From Typhlomys cinereus (Eukaryota; Chordata; Mammalia; Rodentia; Platacanthomyidae): 64,000 nt of DNA. The notes below the pieces were generated by a model that ran no database searches, was not told the DNA's origin, and saw only the letters and a list, made by a program, of their open reading frames with translations. This document shows positions 37,320 to 49,000 of the stretch, in pieces; within the stretch, counting starts at the first letter, position 1, and each line of letters begins with the position of its first letter. The position numbers and the translations under genes are program-made. The stretch is from positions 1,045,019-1,109,018 of the forward strand of contig JALPQD010000408.1 in the NCBI GenBank assembly GCA_023101885.1, written 5' to 3'.

Positions 37320-37840
37320 TTTTTGTTTATTTGTTTGTTTGTTTGTGTGTATGTGTGTGTCCGTCTGTCTATTTGTCTGCCTGTCTATCTGAGACGAAAG
37401 CCTTTTCATGGCTATATCACTGCAAACAAGAATGCCTCCTCTCCGCTGGGGTGCCTGTCCCATCGTCGCTGGTTAACACTCTGGCTGTACACCATGACTG
37501 ACTTTTACCATCTCTTCACTTACCCATTGTGACAGGCCAGGCTGGTGCTATCTCCACTCGACTGTCCTAAGTCAACTTCAGTCTATCCGGCTGGCCACAT
37601 CCTTTCTATCCCTACTGTTTTCATTAGTTCCCCCCTTGAGTTGTCAGTCTAACCTCAAGATTCTCTCAGACACCTCCTCTCATCCATTCTCCAACACCAA
37701 CTCCCAGTCTTTCATGTACTCAGATTCTCTTTCTCCAGCTTTCTAAAATAACAACCGCAAAGCCACAGACTCTTTCCATTAGAATATAATTTGCTTAGAA
37801 AAGCAGTTGCAAGAGGTAAAGATTCCATATACAAAGCACT
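37320..37840. other. Intron with TTTG/TGTC simple repeat and possible old L2-like stretch
   Basis: TTTGTTTG and GTCTGTC units cover 37322-37392. The C/T-rich 37580-37740 resembles an L2 3' region but is not convincing. Confidence 0.3.
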
Positions 37841-38269
37841 TGCTAGTTGAAAAAAAAAAAAAAAGTCATTTGGGGGAAACGATTTCATTGCAAGAATAAG
37901 AAACTCATGAAAAGTAATTCAAATAAATTGCCTGCATCACTGATTCAACTGACATCTGCTTTCCACAAATGCTTTGACTTGTTTCTAAGTCATGTCAGAA
38001 GAAAAATATTAAAAGTCATTGAGTTGGAGAAAGAAATATTAATTGGAGTCCCTTTAATGATAACTTTGTCAGACCGTCTCCAAAAGATAATTTGTCTCTT
38101 ATTTATTTTAAAAAAGAAAAGAAAAAAAATGTTGGAACCATAGCTCTCTGGTTTGCCCTAACACATCAGTTCTTACAAAGGTTAATATTCCTAACACTGT
38201 GCTACTTTTAAGTGGTATGTGTATCCACATAAAATATATGTTTAAAAATTAAAAAAAAAAAAAAAAACC

Positions 38270-38620
38270 GGCGCTGGGAATATGGCTGAATGGATAAGGA
38301 GCTTGCCCTGCAAGAATGAAGACCACAGTTAGGTTCTCAGAAGCTACATAAACCCTAAGACATGGCATGTGCCTTGAAAAGCACAGACAAGGAATCTCCA
38401 GGGAAAACTGGCTAGTTTGCCAGGCAGATTGGTTAACTCTGTGTTTAACTCAGAGATCCTGCATTAATAATAAAAGTGGAGAGCAAATGACAAAGATACC
38501 CGATGTCAACTGCAGGACTCCACATTCATACACACATACATGCTTGTGCACTTGTGTACACTTATTTTCACCTCATATATGAACAAACACATACACGTGC
38601 ATGCATCCCTGACACAAACA
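38270..38620 (+). repeat. Old tRNA-type SINE
   Basis: 'ggcgctgggaatatggctga' head, 'ggttaactctgtgtttaac' middle and a long CA/CATA tail. Confidence 0.5.
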
Positions 38621-38869
38621 TGGGGGGAAAAAGTTGCTGAGTGTATGTAAGAGTTAAATGTAGAAAATTAAATGCTGGATTCATAAACTTAAAATTCCAA
38701 GTAGATATGAAAATGACTTTTATCATTCGAGTAACACTTATGTAGATGTGCTCACTTTTATAAAAATTCATTAAAGCCATAACCTTATGATTTGTGCGTA
38801 TTTCCAGAATGTATATTATTTTAGCAGACATTTCACTAACAAAAAAGTAAAACATAAGAAGAAAATACA

Positions 38870-38965
38870 CAAAGAACAAAAAAGGAGGGAGAAAAAAAAA
38901 GGAAAAAAAGGAAGAAGGGAAAAGAAGAGAGGAGAATAAATAAGAAAGAAGGAAGAGAAGGAAGA
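38870..38965. repeat. Polypurine (GA-rich) tract
   Basis: Almost pure purines in GGAAAAAA and GGAAGAAG blocks. Confidence 0.85.
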
Positions 38966-38989
38966 TGGTAACTGTGTCATACTTTTCAG

Positions 38990-39096
38990 ACTGGCAAGAT
39001 GGCTCAAGAAGTAAAAGCTCTCGTTGCATAAGCCTGATGATATGAGTTCAATCCCTAGAGCCCCTGGTAAGAGAGAACCAGCAAAGTTGGACCATG
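38990..39096 (+). repeat. B4/ID-like SINE fragment
   Basis: 'gactggcaagatggctcaag' then 'gagttcaatccctagagccc' and 'gagagaaccagcaaagttgg'. It ends where the LTR begins. Confidence 0.6.
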
Positions 39097-39369
39097 TGTT
39101 GTAGTTACACCACGCTGCTGATAAATTCATGACAAAATAGCTTAAGAGAACAAGGGATTTTACTCTTTCTTACAATAGTCCAGTTACAGTTCCTTGTCCA
39201 ACTTGGCAGAACAGCCCAATGCAACACGAAGGGCCCAAGGGGGCTTTCTCCCATCAACTAGACAATCTCCTGCAGGCTCGCTCTGGCTTAACTCAACTAT
39301 TAATTCTCTACATATGTGCTCAGAACTCAAATCCTCAACTGTAAGTTGACATCTATATTTAATATGACA
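39097..39369 (-). repeat. Solo LTR, internally deleted, same family as 57401-57817
   Basis: 'tgttgtagttacaccacgct', 'gcttaagagaacaagggatt', 'caatctcctgcaggctcgct' and an end at ATGACA. It lacks about 140 bases of the middle that the 57401 copy has. Confidence 0.75.
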
Positions 39370-39491
39370 GTATGGCACATACGCATTTGCAGTCCCACAC
39401 ACACACACACCCCACAGAATAAAATAAATAAATCCCACATTTTAATTCAATCTCTTATTTGGCTCAAAAAAAAAGGGGGACAGGTATTTTC

Positions 39492-39838
39492 ACATTGTAT
39501 TATTTTGCAAGGGCTGCCATGACAAATGTTGTAAACAGTATGGCTTAAACAGCAGAGATTTATTTTCTCAAAATTCCAGAGGCCGGAAGACCAAGATGAC
39601 TGGATCAGTAGGCATGGCTTCTTCTGACACTCTTCTTGGCTAGCAAATGCCCTGGTCTGGTCTCTTTCTGCACCAAAATTTCTTCTTCTTACAAAGATAA
39701 CAGTACAACTGAATTAAGATTCATGCTAATGTTCTCATTTTAATTTCATTATTTCATTAAAGGTCTGATCACAAACAGTCAATTTCTGATGTACTTGGGG
39801 TTAAGACATTTTAGGGAACATAATTCAGTTTGCCATAC
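39492..39838 (-). repeat. Ancient mammalian LTR-like repeat
   Basis: 'gcaagggctgccatgacaaa', 'tatggcttaaacagcagaga' and 'tttattttctcaaaattcca' resemble a common ancient mammalian interspersed repeat of LTR type. The class is uncertain. Confidence 0.5.
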
Positions 39839-39860
39839 ATAGGAATTTAGAGTTACTAAT

Positions 39861-40082
39861 GGGGCTGGAGAGGTGGCTCAGGAGTTAAGCCTCTGCCTTG
39901 CAGGTGGAAGGTCCTGAGTTTGGATCCTAGATCCCACGTATAGATGGCAGAAGGGGGGGGGGGAGAAGGGGGCATTTCTGGTCCTGGTAGAGCGGAGCCT
40001 GTGAATCCCAGGGCAGAGTAAACAAAGAGGAGGTGGAGGCGGTCCATGATGGTTCCCGAATTCGCCTGTGGTTCTACACACA

Positions 40083-40114
<32 letters not shown>

Positions 40115-40142
40115 CACGCACACGCACAATTGAATAAATAAG
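39861..40142 (+). repeat. Young CA-tailed tRNA SINE with (CGCA)n
   Basis: A full-length copy flanked by a 14-bp duplication TTAGAGTTACTAAT (39847-39860 and 40143-40156). Its dinucleotide tract is mostly CGCA repeats (about 40080-40125). A run of 11 G occurs in the body. Confidence 0.95.
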
Positions 40143-40257
40143 TTAGAGTTACTAATGAGTTCAATCTATTAGAATGTACCATATACTGTTTCAAGTATAG
40201 TACACTTAGGAACTATTAAAATAATTTGGATACACAGATGGGTAGAGAGAGACATGT

Positions 40258-40395
40258 GTGGGCCTGCAAGATGTCCCAGAAGGCAAAGGTTCCTGTGTAC
40301 AAACCTAGCAATTTGAGTTTGATCCTGGAAGCCCACACTTCTGAAAGTTGTCCTGACTTCCACATGTGTGCTATGTGAATTTGTGTTCTTTCTCA
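40258..40395 (+). repeat. B4/ID-like SINE
   Basis: 'gggcctgcaagatgtcccag', 'gagtttgatcctggaagccc' and 'gttgtcctgacttccacatg'. From 40400 to 41314 there is intron with no feature seen. Confidence 0.5.
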
Positions 40396-41325
40396 AATTA
40401 ATAATATAACTAAAAGTGTGTTTGCTCTCACAAAAACACTAGAGTTTTATCTAGTTGGCTGTAAAGGTGTCACAGTGACATCAAGTAATTGGATATTGAC
40501 AACAATGCCAAATTTGGTCCACATTTTTTGTTAAAGGTGAGTGCAAACATGGATATGTGTATGCATACACGTGCCAAGGTAATCATCCAAAAGGCATCAT
40601 TTTCACTTTTTTAGAAGAGTTACAGTTCATTATCTCTGTCTTGATGTAGATTCCTCTAGAAGCATTGTAGGAGGTGACCCTCAGGAACAAAGGTGAGGAC
40701 TAGGGAAAAGAAACAAGGAAGAAGCCAATAAAGAGGTTAGTCTAGAAATCTTGTACCAACTTAGTCACTGCAAAAACAAACAAACAAAGAACTGCTGCAG
40801 TGTGCACTGTTTTAGTGTTATCCCAAACTAGGGGCCAAAGGGCTGTTTACTCACTAACTTCTCTCAATTACTGGTCCAGGAGCTCTCCTCAGAGTTAAAA
40901 GCCTGGCCCTTCAGGCCTGCCCTCCTGAGGGAAGAGCAGCTAGTAGAAGAATCAGCTTCCAGGGAGAGGCAGATGCAGAAGTTGGCCCACGTGGACAGAA
41001 ATGGATAGGACTGAGGGAAGGAAGACGGGTGGGTGTCCGTGACATTTATACCACAGTCCCAAAGAGAAGAATCAGCCTTTACCTAGAAACAGCAAACCTA
41101 TTTTTTCCTTTGCTAAACAGGACAGGTATTTCCTTGGAATAAACTGCCTAATGCAGCAACTAACAAGTTACACCATAAAGAAAAATATATTAACATACCT
41201 ACTAAATTCTATAGTTGTACACAAGCACTACAGTACACATAACTCTGAATGGGAATTTATTTCTCTAAAACAACTTCCAACCATAAACTATTCTCAACAA
41301 AGACTCTTTAGAATGAAGTGGGGAA

Positions 41326-41530
41326 GGGGCTGGAGAGGTGGCTCAGGGGTTAAGCCTCTGCCTTGCGGCGGAAGGTCCTGAGTTCGGATCCTAGACCCCA
41401 TGTACAGACGCCAGGCAGAAGCGGGGGCGGCCTGCGTTTCTGGTCCTGGTAGGGCGGAGCCTGTGAATCCCGGGGCAGAGGAAACAAGGAGGTGGAGGTG
41501 TCCATGGTGGTTCCCGAATTCGTCCGTGGT

Positions 41531-41584
<54 letters not shown>

Positions 41585-41626
41585 TGAATAAATAGTAAGT
41601 AATAATAAAAAAAATTTTAAAAGAAG
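41326..41626 (+). repeat. Young CA-tailed tRNA SINE with long (CA)n
   Basis: A full-length copy with about 24 CA units (41533-41582) and a tail of AATAAATAG plus AATAATAAAA. It is flanked by the 11-bp duplication GAAGTGGGGAA (41315-41325 and 41627-41637). Confidence 0.95.
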
Positions 41627-41639
41627 GAAGTGGGGAAAA

Positions 41640-43815
41640 AAGCAAAAGCTAGTATTATCTATAGGGCTTTCTTCCAGAACAGCTGATGACATTGAGCACT
41701 GATAGATATGCACGGAGTGCTTTTCAAAATCAAAACAGACTTTGGCTGAAATTCTTTTGAACACACAATCATTCAGAGTATGCTGGTTCAACATCAGAGT
41801 TTTGCACCTGGCCAGGCCACAAATGGTTACTTTTACTAGTTGGCAGGAAAACACAAGAACGAGGTTTAATTTTAGAACCTTAAGATACTAATTGAGTTGT
41901 CTTACACAATGGTATACAAAATGATCTAATTTTTGAGAGATTTACTGTAAGCTCAATAAGCGCTTAGTCTTCCTACTCAATGTCTTCAATATGCTGAGTA
42001 AAAATTTGATATTCTAAATTGAAATCTGCATATAAGCTATATAAAATACCCCTATTGTTAATAAGACACCCTGAAATCAGCTTCTATCTAAACTGTTCCT
42101 AACATTTTTATTTCATTCATCATAAAATACAATTTTTTTGGAAACAAAATTGGTCCAATATAATAAAGCCTATACTACAGAAAGCCTGTCTCACCCCCTT
42201 CTCTTCCAGTGGGACCAAGGTGAGAGGGTGCTATGAGAAAACTCACAAAAAAAAGTCCAAGGCTTCTGCCCTCGACAAACATCGGTACCTGTTTCCCTTC
42301 CTTAGTAAATAACAGAGAGCTCTCTACAAGACTCTCACATTTCCTAGGTAGACGATTGTGAGAAAGGGTAACCCTTTCTTCCTTTTGTTTAAACAAGATG
42401 TGTATATAATGTATGTAATCTATCGTTTGGGGTTTTCTGGATCATTGCTAGTTTTTGACCAGTGAGTTGGGGCCCTCTGGCCAGAATAATGAATCAGCTT
42501 TTTGATTAGTATTTGCATCTGAAGTTTCATTCCTGACAGGCAGTTGCCCCATAAGAATCAGATAAATTCTCATTGGATATTTTCTATCTATTTTGCTGTT
42601 ACTTTAAAAAGCCCTCTAATTATAATTAGGTTATACTGGATTGGCAAGATTTTTTTGTTTCCAAAATTATTTATTTGTTAATTTAACAAAATGTGGAAAT
42701 AATCCAGGGTTCTGCGAATATAGCTTCAATCCCAGTACTATCAAGTATGCTATCAGGGCCTTGGACTTACTCTAAAAATGGTCTTCTATTCTTTCCCTTC
42801 ATTATCAACCCAAATTCCTCCAACAGTTCTGAAGAAGGCTGCCTTATGCAAGCAGAGTTACACAAACAACTTGATGAACTGCACTGTTTCCAACAGATGT
42901 AACACATGGGGGAATTCAGATAGTGTCGGATCAAAACCAGAAAATTTAAAAGATTTGAGCATTAACTAGTTCCCAGTAGCTACAACTATGAAGGCATTTT
43001 GGAATCGCTGGGTTTTTTTTTTCTGTAGTTGTGACTGACTTGTGGTTCTGTGTTTTTAAACAAGAACCACATGGACACATGAACTTAAGAAATTAAGGAT
43101 GGAAAGGTAAGTTAAAATCATTCTTAGTATAATCCATGAAGATGCTAGTGCCTGGGTTATAACTGAGTCAGATTAACCAAATGCTGGTCCCTTGAAGTTC
43201 AATAACAAGAATACAGAGGTTTAGTACACAATTTGTCTGCTTTGTATATGCACGAATTGTATATGCACGAAAATCTCCATAAATAAAGCCATTATAAAGG
43301 GCAGAAAATAAACCTTATTTCTTTACTTGGAAGTTTTACCTTAAAAGCCCTATAAGATAATTCTCTGAGATACACAGGTAAGACACCAGTCACTTTCCAA
43401 TTTTATTTTAAACTTTTTTTTATTATATATGGATTTTTTAGATTAAATTACTATTAACAGAAGCAGAGAAGACATCTTTCCAAATGGAAGAATTTTGTAA
43501 AGAATAGTAGAAAAATCATGTTTAAAACACCATATGTATTATTCTGAGAATTTTTTTTAAGTGGGAATTATAATGATGTAAGAAAAATGTGCTTTTGTAA
43601 TTATGGCAAACACTCTAGGTTTTTTTTAAATAAATAAATAACCCAATAAACAATAGTTATGAAAAAACAGGGTACCTAAAAGGTAGATGCAAAAAAAAAA
43701 AAAAAACTATAAAAATAAACCCTCAAAGCTAGTTTTCCTAAAAGCATAAAAATTTCCTCTGAGATAATAAAAAACAAATAAAAAAAGAAGGAATGGGGCA
43801 AAGAGAACAACAAGA
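41640..43815. other. AT-rich intron, nothing recognised
   Basis: No gene or clear mobile element. Short T and A runs only. Confidence 0.45.
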
Positions 43816-43819
43816 ACTT

Positions 43820-43915
43820 AGGCTGGCAACATGGTTTAGCAGGTAAAAGTCCACTACAGTTTGATGACCGGAGTTTGGCCCCCGTGATCCACAAAGTAGA
43901 AGAAACAGACAGGAC
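43820..43915 (+). repeat. ID/B4-like SINE fragment
   Basis: 'ggctggcaacatggtttagc' then 'ccggagtttggcccccg' and a truncated body. Confidence 0.5.
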
Positions 43916-43918
43916 TTC

Positions 43919-45383
43919 TATTGTAGTTACTCTGAATATTGTAGATAATCCACAACCAAATGGCTTACAGAGGAATAAGGCATTTTATTTTGGCTTATGG
44001 CAGTTGGATTACCATTCCTTGTCCAGCTTGGTAGGAGAGTAAACACTAACACCAAGTGCCGAGGGAACTCCCCCCAAAACTAGACAATTTCCTACAGCCT
44101 CGATCCTTAACTCAACTAGTTATACTTTATACATGTGCCCAGAACTCCAACTCTCAACAGTATCTAACTATAAAATTTTACCCTCTTATCAACTCAACAC
44201 AAAAACATACCACTTTTGAACTGTAACCTTTCAATCCTGTCACCACAGATGTTATATTTATCATATTATATAAAATACACTTAGTTCAGTTCCAACATTT
44301 AAAAAAGTCCAAAATCACTTAACTCTGAAATTGTATCACATTAAAACAAGTTAAATACTTTAGTACAGCATAAACATTAAAATACAATCATTAAAACAGA
44401 ACAAGAATTTATCAAATTAAGACAGAACTTTGGCAAGTCAAATACCATAATTTGTAGTTCAATGTCCACCTTTTGCTGCTCATCACATAGTCAAGGTGGT
44501 TCCAAGATTTTGAGCAATCTCAGTCCCTCTTTACGGCTCATAGTTGCACAAGCAGTGATTCTCTGGACCAGGCTGAATTTTCACTTACTGCCATCCTTGG
44601 CATACATCCCATGGTTCTGATGTCTACAACAATATTCTGAGTTTACTCTGGCTGTAAGTTGCACCTTTCTTTGCTGCAACTCCAAACCTGCCACCTGGTA
44701 ACAAACTTCAGCCACTCTTCTAATTGTGCATTAAAACCAGTACTGCCTGGACATCCCTGCAAGGTTCTGCTGCGAGGACGAAACATAGCTTAGCCCTCTC
44801 GAGTCACAGCTGTACCAACTTTTGCGTGCTGATCCTAGAAAAGTCCTTTCCAGCAGTCAAAACTTTCCAAAGGCAAGAAAGAGATTAGGTTTGTGTCCTC
44901 TGAAGAACTAGGCTTTCTTTCACTGATGTCCATTTGTCCAGTAGCTGCAGCTACTCTGCTGTCTGCTTTTTCTTCATCCAAAGCTTCAAAACTACCAACA
45001 TTGCTCTCCTTTACTAAACAAACCAGTCCATCATCTTTATATTCAGCTTCGTCCAAATCCTTGGTCCCTTCATCAAAATTTGGACCCAAACAATTCACAA
45101 CTCTCTCATTGTCTTCCAAATAGCCCACTAAACTCTGCTTAACAGTTTTTATAGTATGTGAACTTAATATCTTCAAATATTTCCATACGCCTTCAAAAAA
45201 AAAATCCAAAATCCACAAAGGCCACATAAGCAAATTTATCAGCAATAGGTCACTTTTCTGGTACCAAATTCTGTAGCAGTTGTTCTGCATTGTTGCTAAT
45301 AAATGCACGTGCAAACTGCTTAAGAGAACAAGGGGTTGGATTTTTCTCTTACAACAGTCCAGTTTCAGTCCTTAGTCTAGCAA

Positions 45384-45385
<2 letters not shown>
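43919..45385 (-). mobile_element. MaLR-like LTR-internal-LTR remnant
   Basis: Read on the minus strand, a truncated 5' LTR (45385-45272, ending at TGTAGCAG on the plus strand) is followed within a few bases by the TTTGGTACCAG sequence typical of MaLR internal starts. About 1 kb of internal sequence comes next, including 'gtggctgaagtttgttacca'. A 3' LTR follows at about 44200-43919. A 159-codon minus-strand frame at 45314-44835 spans the LTR/internal junction and resembles no retroviral protein, as expected for these non-autonomous elements. It is broken and not mobile. Confidence 0.65.

Positions 45386-45463
<78 letters not shown>
45386..45463. repeat. (TC)n(AC)n compound microsatellite
   Basis: About 22 TC units are followed by about 16 AC units, interrupting the LTR above. 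Confidence 0.95.
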
Positions 45464-45464
<1 letters not shown>

Positions 45465-45487
45465 ACAATTTTTTTTAAAGAACTTAG

Positions 45488-45825
45488 GAGTTAAGGAGAT
45501 GGCTCAGTGACTGAAGTGTTACATAAGCAAAAGGCCTAGACTGACTCCTCGGATCCCACATAAAATGCCAGACAGACATGGTGACCCACATAATATACCA
45601 GCCCCAAAAGGTGGAGGCTGAGACTCCCCAGAGCAAACTAGCTAGGACTCTATGGGCAAGCTTTGGGTTTAATTAGAAACTCAGAGTCAAAACATTAAGG
45701 TGGAAGACTGATCAATGATATTTCCTGGATCACCTTCTTATCTCCATACATATGTATACGCATGTGTATGTGAACATAAACACACAGGTGTACACACACA
45801 CACACACATACCCCAAAACAAACAA
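45488..45825 (+). repeat. Old tRNA/B4-like SINE (GGGTTTAATTA type)
   Basis: 'ggagatggctcagtgactga', 'tcggatcccacataaaatgc', 'ctttgggtttaattag' and a CA tail. It is collinear with 34150-34500. Confidence 0.7.
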
Positions 45826-46189
45826 ACAATTAACAGAATGGATTCTCTCACTCCTATTGGGTTAAAAAAAGAATCAACCATTTTAAAACTATAATATCTT
45901 CAAATATTTACATCAAGTAGCTTGTCCACCAAGAACAGCAATTTCTTTTTCCAGATCAGGATTTTTCTACTCTAGCACTTTGACAAATCAGGCTGGGTGG
46001 TACATGTGGTAAAACTGTCCTGTACACTGTAGGATGGTTAGGAACATCCCTGACCAGTAGATATCAGCAGCATTATCTAGTTGTGACAGTCAAAAATGTC
46101 TCACACTTTGGCCAGAAATTACGTATTATTTGACCTAATATATTAATACAAATTTACAAATAGTGACAAGTTAAAAGCATTGACAATTT

Positions 46190-46490
46190 GTAATTCCAGT
46201 ACTTGGGAGATGAAGGTAAAATAACAAGTTCAAATCACCTTCCCCTACAAAGAAAGTTTCAGGCAAGCCTGTGCTACAAGAGGTCCCATCTCCATACCAC
46301 CCCCACCCACCCCACATACACAAAAGAATGCACAGTAAGCTTGGTGTGGTGGCTCAGCTTGTAATTCAGCATTCAGGAAGTAGTCTGAAGTAGCAGGAAG
46401 ACTGCCACAAATGTCAATCTGCCTCATTCACATGAGTTCTAAACCAACCTGGGCTACAGAGTAAATGAAAATCTACCCCCAAAAGCAATA
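46190..46490 (+). repeat. Two adjacent B1 SINEs
   Basis: The first (46190-46300) has 'ttgtaattccagtacttggg' and 'aggcaagcctgtgctacaag'. The second (46330-46490) has 'cttggtgtggtggctcagct' and 'ccaacctgggctacagag'. Confidence 0.7.
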
Positions 46491-46725
46491 AACAAATAAA
46501 ACAAACTGTAGCTATTCAAAGAATTAAAGAGATTTGTCTATAACATAAATCCCTTAACATTTAAAAGTAACAGCAATAATACTATTTGAAAAAGCCCCTC
46601 TCCCAGATGGGGAAACCTAAAAATAAAAAACTGACTTTTAAAGTCAGTTTTACTGTGTTGAATTTGGCTACAAAATAAGTCAAGTTTTTAAGAACTTAAG
46701 CTATATGAATCAAAACAGAGAAGGG

Positions 46726-46980
46726 GGGCTGGAGAGATGGCACAGGGGTTAAGACTCTTCCTCGAAAGCAGAAGGTCATGAGTTCGAATCCTGGATCTCA
46801 TGTAAAAAAAAAACAAACGCTGGGTGCAAATGGTGATAGCGTACAATTGGGAAATCCCAGAGCAAAGCAAAGAGGAAATAGAAGCAATACCAGATGATTC
46901 CTCAAGTCACCTCCACAGGCACACACGGTACACAGGGACACACACAGGAGCTCCCAGAGAGAGAGAGAGAGAGAGAAAGA
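46726..46980 (+). repeat. Old tRNA-type SINE with GA tail
   Basis: 'ggctggagagatggcacagg', 'gagttcgaatcctggatctc', 'agatgattcctcaagtcacc' and a tail of CA and GA units. From 46985 to 47830 there is intron with nothing recognised. Confidence 0.85.
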
Positions 46981-47831
46981 GAAGCAGCTTTACTAACTAG
47001 AAGCTACAGAAAACCAAAACGAGAAAAGGTAAACATGTTTGTATAGCCTGCCACTTTCTCTAGTTGCTGCAAAAAATTTTTGAGGTTTTGCAACTGTTTT
47101 GCCGCCAAACTAGAAATGATATGGATTGATCAAAGCTGAATATTATGAGAATTTGGGAGTAGGCAAATATAATAAACAGTAAAATAAAATCTTGATAATG
47201 CTTCTTGACATTCTCCATAAGAGTCATGACAAGGCTATCCTTAATTACCCGATAAATTATAAGCAATGAAATGTAAGTTAAATTTATGAGTATCAGAATG
47301 AGACATTTAGGCACATTAACAAATCTGTAGAAAGGATGCAAAGTTAGCAAAATAGTATTGAGCCAGTAATATTTCTGGACATTACAGATCAGGTCTTCTG
47401 AGGAACAACAGTCTCAATGTTCTCTAAACAATGTTCACTAAAAACAGTCAGTGACTCTGACAACAGGATGCTGAAAAGGACACATCACCACTATTTAGAA
47501 TGCAGAGCATGAAGACAAACACAGAATCCAGGCATCAGTCATCTTTTCAGGCCATACCCTACATTGAAAAACAAACTGCTCAATCTAAGCACTGAATTTC
47601 CTTAACTGCTAGAAACAGAGGACACTGCTTGACCCTCATTTATTGTTTTTCTCCAGTCAAATTGCAAAGATGTGGTAGAAAAGTGCAGACTAATCACAGA
47701 AAGTCACAACCATGCCCACCAAGTCCAGAGCAAGAACTACCCTATAGAAGAAGACACGGAATGGGACAAGGAGAAAGAAAACTAGAATGCTAATGTACTT
47801 AAAATGTTTTATATCCTTAAAAAAAAAGGAG

Positions 47832-48064
47832 GGGTAGGCAGGGAGATGGCTCCGGAGTTAAGACTCTGCCTCTACAGCAGAAGGTCCCGAGTTGAGATCC
47901 CAGATCCCACATAAAAACGCCAGGTGGAAATGGCAACGCCTTTTATTTCCGGCTCTGGAAGGTGGAGCCTGGAAAATCTTAGCGTGAAGTAAGGAGGTAA
48001 AAGCAAGTCAGGGTGATTCCCGAAGTCACCTTTGATCCCTCACAGAGACACACTGTGCTCTTTG

Positions 48065-48107
<43 letters not shown>

Positions 48108-48120
48108 TAAATAAATTTAA
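47832..48120 (+). repeat. Intermediate-age tRNA-type SINE with (CA)n
   Basis: 'ggcagggagatggctccgga', 'gagttgagatcccagatccc', 'gtgattcccgaagtcacctt' and about 21 CA units (48063-48105), then AAATAAATAAATTT. Confidence 0.9.
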
Positions 48121-48609
48121 AAAAATTTAAATTCAAACAGCAAATCGAGTTTTAATGAACCTGTGGTTCCAAATGATTCCTTAATATTATCCTATACACA
48201 GGCTATTTTTCTTCTGACTCTACTCACCTCTCCGGTGATTAAAGCTACAGCATAAACCCTTTGCATGGCTGTGCATAACCAACTAGGAACTGCTCAAGCA
48301 CTCCTATTCTCTCCCAGACTGGTGTGAATGTGCTGCCCTGCCCGGAGCAGCACTGGAGAAAATATCTTTATTAATGCCACACAGTGTGTGAACTTTGCTC
48401 ATTAAAGCACTCTAAATTAGCATTCCTCGGAATTGGGTCTAAGAATCCCTGGGGGTCCTTAAGATTACTGAGAGGCCCAAACCATTTTCATTAAAATATT
48501 TAACTGCCCTATTGCTGTTTGACCCTAAGCAGGCAAGCAATGGTATAAAAGTGGTGGTGCCCTGCAAATCAAGGCCGTGGGGGCAGACTGCACCATGGTG
48601 ATCTTTGTC

Positions 48610-48611
<2 letters not shown>

Positions 48612-48640
<29 letters not shown>
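48612..48640. repeat. (CA)n microsatellite
   Basis: About 14 CA units. The 48125-48610 stretch before it is intron with no feature recognised. Confidence 0.95.
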
Positions 48641-48642
<2 letters not shown>

Positions 48643-48660
48643 CTTCTATTTCACTTCTAA

Positions 48661-48962
48661 ATGTCTTTCGTAAACAGCAGAAATGGTTTTACAAAGTTTC
48701 ACCCCTCAAGTGCACATCCTCTAACATCCCATGATAGCAAATGGGAATTACATATAAAGCACTTCTGCTGCGACCAGAAGATAGCTGTCTCAAAAGAAAG
48801 AACTGCATCCAGAGTTGGAATCATGGAAGGTCACTGTCACCTTGAAAAATACAAACAATGGTTATGGAGACTCGGGTATCTGAAAGGTATTTTCTCAAAA
48901 CTGAAAGAAAAAGGACTGTTTCAAAGAAAACTTTTGAACAAAAATCTAACTTTCCAAGTTTT
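48661..48962 (+). pseudogene. hAT-type transposase-like fossil (ZBED5/FAM200/Charlie-like)
   Basis: A frame from 48661 includes HDSKWELHIKHFCC and, further on, WLWRLGYLKGIFSKLKEKGL. The second resembles the 'LxWLxxLGYLADIFSKLNEL' pattern seen in hAT-derived proteins such as the ZBED5 and FAM200 group. The frame stays open only until it enters the L1 inserted at 49001. I infer a transposon fossil or an old retrocopy and not an active host gene, because it has no start-side domain and the frame ends in foreign sequence. Confidence 0.4.
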
Positions 48963-49000
48963 AAAAACTTGTGTCTGTTGCCTTAGGCACCACAGTTTTC
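48963..49000. repeat. 38-bp target-site duplication of L1, left copy
   Basis: Identical to 49798-49835. It starts AAAAACTTGTG directly after TT, giving the TT|AAAA L1 endonuclease site. Confidence 0.95.

Noticed and set aside
41294..41854. 186-codon minus-strand frame with repetitive Cys-Val N-terminal stretch
   Set aside because: It is the reverse translation of a young SINE and its CA tract. Near-identical shadow frames recur at every other copy (5.1, 22.6, 26.4, 28.4, 29.7, 39.9 and 55.8 kb).
44835..45314. 159-codon minus-strand frame as a possible gene
   Set aside because: It spans the LTR/internal junction of a MaLR-like element and shows no conserved protein domain.
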